From: Acheta domesticus
Lineage: Eukaryota > Arthropoda > Insecta > Orthoptera > Gryllidae
Reading direction: 5' to 3'
Assembly: GCA_031308135.1 (NCBI GenBank)
Contig: JAHLJT010000631.1
Span: 194,670,685 to 194,734,684 of the forward strand
DNA length: 64,000 nucleotides
Shown here: piece by piece, positions 56,075 through 64,000 of the stretch
How positions within the stretch are numbered: position 1 is the first letter of the stretch
Layout of the letters: every line of letters starts with the position of its first letter
The notes under the pieces: model-generated
What the model was told of the DNA's origin: nothing
What the model saw: only the letters and a program-made list of their open reading frames with translations
The model's database searches: none
Translations under genes and position numbers: made by a program

Positions 56075-57825
56075 CTACTTTTATCAATAAAAATCATATT
56101 TTTGTTTACTGAATTAGGGAAACTAGTGAAATGTCAATGTGATGGGGTAACAATATCGCATAAACTATAGATCATTCTGAATCAGGGCGATATTTACAAA
56201 TCTGAATTTAAAAATGCATTCTTAATAATTAGCGAAGTCCAAATTCCTATCATTTTAAATTTTTCAGAAAATTTTACCGATCATACATTTATAATGGTTG
56301 ATGTATTCATTTTTCGTTTAAATATAATTAATACTCGTTCTGTAAAGTGAATGCATTCCAAAATGATTTATAAATCATATTAAATTGTTTAAATCACAAA
56401 CAAATAACATCGCAAAATACATGGACAAAATTGAATGTAATTTAATTACGTTAAATGATAAAATAATTGAAATGTAAAAAAACTATAACTTAGGTTTTAT
56501 GTTTATTTTTAATATTTACAAAACATGTGAGTTGTTATTTTATTGATTTAGAATATAAAGTATCAAATGTCGAGTTATAGAACAAAAACACACTATCTCA
56601 ATTATATAAAAGGAAAATATAAACTCTAATAAATACAACATAAGTCAATTAAAAGATGCGATTGCTTTATGTAGAACAAAATATAGGCAATAAAAAAATT
56701 TGTGACGATAGCAATAATATATAATCAGGCGTCTGACTTTTACTACATCATCATACTGTGTTTACTTTGTATGCATCATATCATCTGTGTTAACATGTTT
56801 TGTATTCCGTATACATAGTCTGGTATATCAAAATATTTAGTCACTAAAGCTTATGAGTTTAAGAGATATTGCACGATTATTTGTGTAAAGAGCGATCTAT
56901 CCCATGGAGCTCTTAACAAGGGAAAAGAAAACTATTCCAGGAGGTATAAGATAGGAATGAAGGTAAATATAATTATATTAATTTTATGAAAGATATTTTA
57001 AAATTGGAATTGAAATAATTAGCGAAAATATACGTTTAGCGTAGAATATCACTAACCATTATAAATATTTGTCACACGTGACTGACACAAACAAGATGAA
57101 TAAAACCTGAGATACTCCGTAGATTTCGGGACCAATGCCAAATGGGTTACACCGTCCCGCTGCCTCGGCCCTTCCACAGCGAGCGTAGAGGGCCAGGGGC
57201 GCGGCTGGGCGAGGCGGAAGGGCGAAGCTGGGCCAAGGGCGAGCCCACCAGCGACAAACAACCGACGCGCCCTCCCGGCCCTTCCAGCCCTCCGCCGCCT
57301 CGACATCCCTGCTGCCTGAATGCTCCCGCCTGCCAGTCGCCAGAAACTCCGCACCATCCCTGACACCCTCGACGCTCCCCCGCCGGCCTACCGGTGGCAC
57401 ACCGTCCACACCAGGGCCTTACAACTGTCCATCAAAATCGGGACAAAGCTTGAGGTAGGTGGCACTAGTGTCACCGGGAACTACTGTAGGTTAGGCTCGC
57501 CAACTTCCGCACATAAAAATTGGCTAATTTGTGAGAAATACGAAATGTGTATTCTAAATGTTAAATTATTCATAATGTATACAGATAAGAAACTGCTTAA
57601 GAAAGCGCGAACATCGACGCTATTTTTTTGTAACATTACGCGCCTGCTTGCGTCTCGCGAATCTACCCCGCAGCACGTTTGGAGTATCGTTGGCAGCCGT
57701 TCGTATTTTAGTTCCAGTAAGAAGGTGCTGCAGGAGAGCGCGCCACTGTAATGGTAATTACCATGGTTTATGGGAGTTAAAAGACCCTGGTCCATACCGC
57801 CCTTCGCTGTTTACTACCACCGAGT
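56075..57825. other. AT-rich spacer with GC-rich patch at 57130-57420
   Basis: The patch has frames on both strands without domains or clear splice sites. The rest is AT-rich. Confidence 0.45.
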
Positions 57826-58165
57826 GACGTGACTCAGTGCTTCAACTGATGTCACTGGAGTGCCTCTGACCGGAAGGTTCTGTGGTTCGAGTCCCGATAG
57901 TAGCAGGATTTTCGGCACTAGCGTGTCAACTAGGTCAAGTTCTTTCGCTGTCTAGAGAAGAATTTTAGCGGACGGCTGCTCTGATCCGTAGTTTTTGTTG
58001 GTTTCTCCTGTCAACAGGCGAATGCCGGAGCAGTACCCTAACAAACGGGCCAAAGACCACGCCCGATCTTTCATTCCCATTCCTTGTCATATCCTACCCC
58101 TTACTTATATACACTTACATACATATGCTCATGCCGGGAGACCGTCCGGGATTTTAGAGCATGTC
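57826..58165 (+). repeat. SINE family S1, copy with the clearest tRNA-like head
   Basis: The head reads GTGACTCAGTGCTTCAACTG and, about 45 bases on, GGTTCTGTGGTTCGAGTCCC, a near-perfect B box. The body runs through TTTTCGGCACTAGCGTGTC, GGCGAATGCCGGAGCAGTAC and CATGCCGGGAGACCGTCCGG. It is truncated before the distal half and tail. Confidence 0.82.
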
Positions 58166-58924
58166 TTACCCACCACTGCTCGTCCCCCCAGCCCTTCTCT
58201 CATCGTTCATATGATCTCAATCCTCTGTTGTCTCCTGTTCTCATTGCTGCCTGAAAATGCCTTCCATACTTCCTCTACTGTCAAACCATCTCCTTCCCCA
58301 TCTCCGCAGCAACCATGGCCTTCCAGCCCGCGAAATCTGCTGCCCTTGCGCCCAGTCCCAACCAGTTTCTATTTCGCTGTCAACACCACCGCCTCTGGGC
58401 CATGCCACCACTTTCTTTCTAACTTGCCACTCTTCCTTCCGCCATCTCTTCCTACGCTCAGTTGCTCTCCTGTAACAGTAACTAATCCATATACTCGATC
58501 TCATCCAGGTTTCACCCTCCTTTAGATTCAGTTGTAATAGCCTGGCTCCCACTGCACCATCATTGTCCATTTCCATCACCATCGTCGTTTTTCCAAAGTG
58601 CATGCTACTCATTTACTATCAGCTCCGCCTCTTCTCCACGCGATTGCAGCCAATCCCCTTCTCTGTCTGCTCTTGCTCTACGCTGCTCTTGCCTGTGTCT
58701 CTATTTCCTTCTAAACCACTCCCAAAGCCTTCCTCGCCAGCGCCCCCGGGCGCCTCCCTTACAACGGTGCCCAAGCCCTCCATCCGCTCGCCCGCCCCCG
58801 CCACCGCAACCTCCGCCCGCCGCGTGTACCGGGCCGCTTTATTCTTTTATAATGACCGCGTGTACGATGCCGCGCCCATTGTCCCGCCGCCGGCAACAAT
58901 AGCCGCTCTCCGCCGGGCGTGGCG
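58166..58924. other. C/T-rich spacer grading into GC-rich DNA
   Basis: Open frames here (58563-59558 plus and the overlapping minus frames) continue into the trinucleotide array and are compositional. Confidence 0.45.
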
Positions 58925-59480
58925 CCACCCCCACCTCCGCCACCCCCACCCTCAACTCCTCCGCCACCACCGCCGCCACCACCTCCGCCACCACCTCCGC
59001 CACCACCGCCGCCACCACCGCCGCCACCACCTCCGCATCCGCCACCTCCGCCACCACCATCCCCGCCTCAGCCACCACCGCCACCGCCGCCATCGATGGC
59101 CCCGCCGCCGCCATCAACTCCATCGCCTTTTCCACCGCATTCACCATCGTAATCCCCGCCTCCGCCATCATTACAGCTGCCACCTCCTCCGACATCATAG
59201 TTGCAACCACCGCTACCACCATCATAGCCATCACCGCATCCTCCGCCACCTCTGCCATCATAGCGGCCACCGCCGCCACTGCCATCAAAACAGCCACCGC
59301 CACCTCCGCCATCATATCAACTACCGCCGCCTCCGCGCCAAAGCCACTACCGCCACATCCACCCCCACCATCGTAACCACCGCCTCCAACGCCATTGTCA
59401 CGACCGCCACCACCGCGGTCACTGCCGCCTCCACCACCACTGCCCAGTGCCGTCTCCATCCCACCACCTTTCTACTGCCG
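58925..59480. repeat. degenerate CCN/CCR trinucleotide array
   Basis: CCGCCACCACCTCCGCCACC-type sequence with a 3-bp period, purest at 58960-59110 and interrupted later by ATC/ATA words. It gives poly-Pro, poly-His/Arg or poly-Ala/Val frames depending on frame and strand. I see no flanking domain or splice signal that would make it a real Pro-rich exon. Confidence 0.85.
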
Positions 59481-62061
59481 CCGGCGCCCACATCCGCCCC
59501 GCCCCCGGCGCGGGCACCGCCGCCCCGCCATCACCGGCGTGAGGATGGGCGGACATGACGCGTGGACATGTCCCTGAGAGAGGCAGCGGGCGCAGGGAGC
59601 GCCCACGGTGTGGGGCCACTCGTCGCCCGGCGCCCGGTCCGCGCTCGGCTCGTGCGTGTGGCGACAGGGCAATCGGGGCTGGCGACGGTGACGTTGCTGT
59701 TGACTGGAGCGGCGAGGCATTTTGTGACAGCACCCTGCGGGGGATCATGATTCCTGGTGGCAGTTAGAGCGTGTGGACGTGGAATGAAAAAGCGAGATAG
59801 AGATGAAGGCTGGCAGCATTTTGGAGAAGGGTACGTTGCAATTGCACCAATTGCAGAGGTGGAGGTGATAATGTCGCAGGTAGGTCTGACAGACAGTGAC
59901 AAAGTAGAAATGATTGTGTTTATTGGGATCCACTTAGGGGAATGAAATTTACGGTTTCACATCTGTCTGATGTGGGAATGAGATGGCCATAGGGTGAAGT
60001 GCACGGAGTGGCTCATTCGCAATTGGACTTCCAGGAATGCCTCAGAGAAGCTTTACAAGAGCTGTGGATACACAAAGAGACTTATACTGCATAAATAGTT
60101 TAACAGTTGGGAGATAAAATAAATTGAGGTTATATTTACGTAGAATTGAGGAGTAATTTTAATTTTTTTTTATTGAGTGAACATTAATAATACAAATGAC
60201 TGTATATTCTTTCCAAATGTCATTTAACTGTACAGTAAATAACTCTAAAAATATATAAATTTAAATGCTATTGCCAATCACGTCCACGCACTTCAATACA
60301 TCAGAAGCAACCCACGCATTATTTGAGTAATTTTGTTTACTATTTTCAATAATGTTTAATTTTCATTATTAATCTTAAGTTACACATTGAGTTTGAATTA
60401 TTATATGCGCGACGAGATAGTGCACATTATAAAATGTTGACCAGTTATTTTACAAGTATCGATTACGTATTCATTTGGGATAGCCATTGGAATATATTTT
60501 ATAATATTATGGAACAATTTTTAAATATTTTCTTTATTGACAAAGAGCATTTTATATTCGAATCACAATTATACGTACATTTAAAAAGAACGTATTTTCA
60601 TTTTTTTCACTGTACAAAATGTGTTTCCTTCTGATAAATTGTACTCCCACATTAGCTAATATATTTAGGTTGTTGACAATGAAATCATCATTGTAAAATT
60701 TCCATTACTAATAAGAACTAAACGCTCTAACGATCCTTCCTGTTCATTACGCTGCCACCCAGGGCAATACACACTCCAAAAAATATGCTGTTCTTGTTTG
60801 GCATAAGCCTGTTTTGACATTTTACAGCAAAAATATTTCAATTGAAGTAAAATGATTGCGTGGTAAAATATTGCTATCAAAATGTTATCCTAATGAGAAA
60901 GGAATACTAACTCCAGGAGGTAAAACTCACAAGAAAAAATGTTTGTAGAATGTCTTTCAAAGCAGAAAGTGAGAATTCGATATATCCACTAGAGCAAGCT
61001 TACTTGTACTTTTCAGAAATCCACTCACAGAGAAAACGGTCGCAGTATTAGCAACACCGACCGTCTAGGTCCCGAAAGCGTTGCTACAATATTATTTCTC
61101 CCAACCGTACGACATCACCTCTAAGTTCCGCTCTAAATGGAATGTCCTGATTATTAGACTACTAATTGTGATGGAATTACAAATATACAGACATTTTTGG
61201 AACGAACGTTTTACTTATATTGCAAACAATATTAAACAATAGGCGTCGCGAGCATTCTTGCTAGGAAGTCCCGCTTCGTATCCCAGGAGAGGATAAGGGC
61301 TACATCGCACAGGCAGCTGGTCGCACGCGCTGTCGAACGAGGTTCCTCTGAGAGGAAAAGAGCGCAGCAGAGCGATGCCCGTCTTCAGCCGTGCACGCAA
61401 ATGGCTTCGGCGCTTTGCAGAGCGCGTATTCTTTTGCTGCCGACGCAACGGTGAGACACATTTTCATCAACTCATGCGTAGAGCTTCATAGGACTTAAGA
61501 ATTCTTAGAATTAGCGCTAAAACTGCGGGCTTTAGTTTCACTTATGAATTCTGCAGGAAATAAAGAAGTTAATAAAAGATTTTGCTTCATTGTCATAGGA
61601 ATAAACAGTGACTTAAGAGTAATGATTAATGTGCATTGTGAAAATGATAATTAGTGGTGTGAGAACTACTAGGCAGAGAATTTAAAATGTTAAATGGCAT
61701 CAGAAAACCTATTTACAGAAATTGATCAGTATCATTACTGCAGTTTACTATAGTTATTAAATTCCATTTGCTGTGTTATTTTACAAAACATATAATCCAA
61801 ACAAAATCAGTGGATTTTAACCAACAAGCAACTCCTTTTAGATATTTTTAAAAAAGAATATGGTTTAGAATAAAAAAGAAAATGGAAAAGATATTTTTTA
61901 AATGAAGAAAAACGCATGCATTTAATCTAAATAGTTTTTCTATAATTATGAATTATCTAATATCTTTATAATAATGTCTCCTATTACAATGTGATTATGA
62001 TAGGTTTTATTTACCTGTAACATATTGTTCTAGCTTATTTAGAAATGAACGCTTATGAAAA
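59481..62061. other. GC-rich patch then AT-rich spacer
   Basis: 59480-59760 is CpG-rich with frames on both strands but no domain. 59760-61010 is AT-rich. 61220-61450 is a modest GC patch. No gene supported. Confidence 0.45.
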
Positions 62062-62397
62062 TTAAGTTGACGATATATATACTGTTCTATGAAGAAAAAA
62101 GACAGTTGATTCATCGATATTCAAATCTATTTCTTCTACATTGACAATAGAACTTACAAGCACAATAAATCCATTAAATTTATACCTATTTATTTTTATA
62201 AATTTATTGTAGCCAACATTATCAAATCCAGAATCGTAATTTGACCACATTTCTGTTAGTACAACATCAAATTGTAATTTCTTATAATCTGATATATGTA
62301 TATATATATATATAACACGTAAAGGACCGGCAATAGAGAGAGGATTGGGTATAGTTCTTGGTTTTGAATAATCTAAGCTGCTAAATGCTGAATGCAT
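62062..62397 (-). CDS. hypothetical protein, divergent partner of 62529-63077
   Basis: A 111-codon frame in AT-rich DNA, well above chance length there. The start is MHSAFSSLDYSKPRTIPNPL, and the later part reads KKLQFDVVLTEMWSNYDSGF and FNGFIVLVSSIVNVEEIDLN, which has protein-like alternation and a hydrophobic stretch. A (TA)n-like run at about 62297-62312 falls inside the frame and gives a Tyr/Ile run, suggesting slippage and possible decay. It is head-to-head with the plus-strand gene, 131 bp apart, so a shared promoter region is possible. I do not recognise the family. A viral or mobile-element origin is conceivable. Confidence 0.4.
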   Translation of the reverse strand: MHSAFSSLDYSKPRTIPNPLSIAGPLRVIYIYIHISDYKKLQFDVVLTEMWSNYDSGFDNVGYNKFIKINRYKFNGFIVLVSSIVNVEEIDLNIDESTVFFLHRTVYISST

Positions 62398-62528
62398 CCT
62401 ATCAAATGTATTTAGTGTACTTACTAAGCTGCCATCAATGCTTCATAAACATCAGTATTGTCATGCTGGATAAAATGAAAACAATGAATAATTTCAAAAT
62501 TAAAAGTACTTATGTATTTTGATTAAAT

Positions 62529-63077
62529 ATGCAGTACATTGTAGTTATGAAGTTGTTGCACATTACAGAATACGAGTGTCTGGACAACGAAGAAGATAAT
62601 TGGTCTTATTTGCCGGCTGAACACATTTCAGACAATGACGAACCGGAGGCTGAAGCCATTCCTATGCCTGAACCTAAGCGTCCAAAACAAAGAAGACGTA
62701 ACGAATGCGATCTTGATTATCTGATTAAAAATAAAAACTACCAAAATGACCTTAACACCTTAGCGATGAAAATATTTATAAGAAATCTTAATTATCACAC
62801 GTTAATCGACATTGTGTCTTACGAACAAAAGAGAGCCCTCGTACTCTACAATGATCAATCGCGAAGTATTTTCCACGGAATGACATGGAATGCTGCTCTT
62901 CATGATGGAGCTTTTGATCTCATGAACTGCGGCTTCGGTGGAAGTGCAGAAGCGAATTTTATGACGATCTTGTTCTTCAAGCGCATAGTCCATGCTCTAA
63001 TTATATGGAACGAACTACAGAAGCAGAAAATGTTGCGGCAGTGGGCGCTCGTCCCTGTTTCCCACATCGATGACTAA
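62529..63077 (+). CDS. uncharacterised 182-aa protein, possible endogenous viral gene
   Basis: A single unbroken frame of 183 codons in AT-rich DNA, the most gene-like non-repeat frame in the window. The first ATG is at 62529, and a second in-frame Met at residue 7 is an alternative start. An acidic N-terminal third (residues about 14-45) leads to a basic cluster PKRPKQRRRNE (nuclear-localisation-like). Then comes a helical core (NDLNTLAMKIFIRNLNYHTL), a Trp/Cys/Gly-rich segment (WNAALHDGAFDLMNCGFGG), and a hydrophobic helix (NFMTILFFKRIVHALIIW) that could be membrane-associated. No intron or poly-A signal defines it as a host gene. The compact intronless form, basic cluster and C-terminal hydrophobic segment resemble small proteins of arthropod nuclear large DNA viruses (baculovirus/nudivirus type; Ac81-like is my weak first guess). 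I cannot confirm this, and a single-exon host gene remains possible. Confidence 0.5.
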   Translation: MQYIVVMKLLHITEYECLDNEEDNWSYLPAEHISDNDEPEAEAIPMPEPKRPKQRRRNECDLDYLIKNKNYQNDLNTLAMKIFIRNLNYHTLIDIVSYEQKRALVLYNDQSRSIFHGMTWNAALHDGAFDLMNCGFGGSAEANFMTILFFKRIVHALIIWNELQKQKMLRQWALVPVSHIDD

Positions 63078-64000
63078 GACTGATGAAGAGAAAATCTTAT
63101 TGAGAATAGTGACAAATATTTTGCATCAGAGAAGAAATAATGCGTACATTTTTTTAAACAATGTCAACTGCAATTAACAAACAAAAACATTATTTCATCA
63201 ATTCACTGAGAATTTATATTAATAATGATAAGTACGATGATCAAATGATATTTATGTCCATTGTTCATTTTATTTTAACTTTGTAACTAGTCATATTAAT
63301 AATGAATCAATACAAGTATTCTACATAGTTCTATCATGTTTCCAATGTCTACGAAATAGACATGAATTCGTTTGTAATAAAATCGAATAAAAAGTGTATT
63401 TGCAATTTATATCTATAAATAAATAAAAAACTACCAACATTGTGTATCGTTTATGTAGACATGTGGCCTTCTGAACAAAAACAAGGTTTAATTGTAAAAG
63501 ATTATTACAGCAGTCAACTAAAAATATACATAAAAACAGCCACTTAGCGATGATCTACACTATTAAAGCCGAAATTTCACAAGTGACAGCTGAAACATTT
63601 ATTTAGCTTCCAGAAAAAAAATGAATATTTTGTGGAAATTATGGGGTTACTAATTTGTGCACTAATAGGATTATTAAATTAAGGAAATGGGATTGATTAT
63701 ACTCTAGTATTTATTGAAGAGGCATTAAATTCAAAGTGATTATTTAATGCATATTTTTAGCCAGTAAAAGCAAAAACTATATAGATCAACAGATTTTGGA
63801 AAATGTAATGCACATTTACAGACGTTTTTGTACATAAGTGCCACTCCGACCGATTTAGTAATAAATTATTACAGGGACGAGAATATTCATAATAATGACA
63901 GCATAGACTACGATTCTGAAAGTGTAAATTTAAGTGAACGAATGCATGAAAGTAGTTTGAAACAAAATTCATGAAATTCATGAAAAAAAAAATAAATATT
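63078..64000. other. AT-rich 3' region with possible coding remnants
   Basis: An AATAAA (63387-63392) lies about 310 bp past the stop of the preceding frame. At about 63757-63975 plus-strand frames read NYIDQQILENVMHIYRRF and, after a shift, NYYRDENIHNNDSIDYDSES, which has protein-like composition and may be a decayed coding piece. Nothing else recognised. Confidence 0.3.

Noticed and set aside
55359..56170. Thr/Pro/Arg and Gly/Val/Cys/Arg repeat proteins of up to 243 residues
   Set aside because: Frames over a 13-bp minisatellite are open on both strands.
58563..59558. 331-codon His/Arg-rich frame, the longest in the window, and the opposite poly-Ala/Val frame
   Set aside because: Produced by a CCN trinucleotide array and flanking GC-rich DNA. 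No domain.

Overview
This window is nuclear DNA of an animal. It is AT-rich and gene-poor, with no operons, no closely packed reading frames, abundant dispersed repeats and microsatellites, and one clear spliced exon. The exon encodes part of a neuroligin-type cholinesterase-like adhesion protein (minus strand, 21035-21292). Together with the mix of hAT, Tc1, TTAA-flanked and LINE relics, this points to an arthropod. A large-genome polyneopteran insect such as a stick insect is my best guess, but that is inference from style, not a match.

Layout. 1-4.4 kb: a possible terminal exon fragment, a 1.77 kb insert held between two (TA)n tracts, and a 0.69 kb inverted-repeat element. 4.4-6.5 kb: a GC-rich block with a 10-bp minisatellite and a tRNA-like repeat. 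7.5-10.8 kb: a SINE fragment, then purine-rich and pyrimidine-rich arrays. 12.4-13.8 kb: two SINE copies, one split by a nested TA-flanked MITE. 15.3-16.3 kb: C-rich low-complexity DNA. 17.1-19.0 kb: a complete but dead hAT transposon with 8-bp target duplications. 20.1-22 kb: a long palindrome, the neuroligin exon, a decayed tandem duplicate of the exon's 5' edge, and a hAT-type MITE whose empty site is preserved in that duplicate. 22.7-32.4 kb: SINEs, a 1.5 kb non-coding repeat, a foldback element built from CACTGA/TCAGTG palindromes, a 16-bp minisatellite, and a solo LTR with 5-bp target duplications. 33-38 kb: a pyrimidine-rich array, a TTAA-flanked transposon with remnants of both transposase ends, and a broken repeat-associated protein gene. 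40-50 kb: a 195-bp tandem pair, more copies of the 1.5 kb repeat, a Tc1-like relic and a LINE 3' end. 50.7-59.5 kb: a second hAT-type MITE, a full-length SINE, further SINE pieces and three minisatellite or trinucleotide arrays. 60-64 kb: AT-rich DNA with two divergent open frames (62062-62397 minus and 62529-63077 plus) that look protein-coding and match nothing else here. They may be of viral origin, but this is unproven.

The only confident host gene content is the neuroligin exon, so much of the window may be intron of that gene. I found no coordinated novel system. The best leads are the exon-edge duplication with its internal empty site, the divergent open-frame pair at 62-63 kb, the CACTGA foldback element, and the apparently unnamed tRNA-derived SINE family with nine copies. 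Most long open frames in the GC-rich arrays exist only because the repeat units contain no stop codon.
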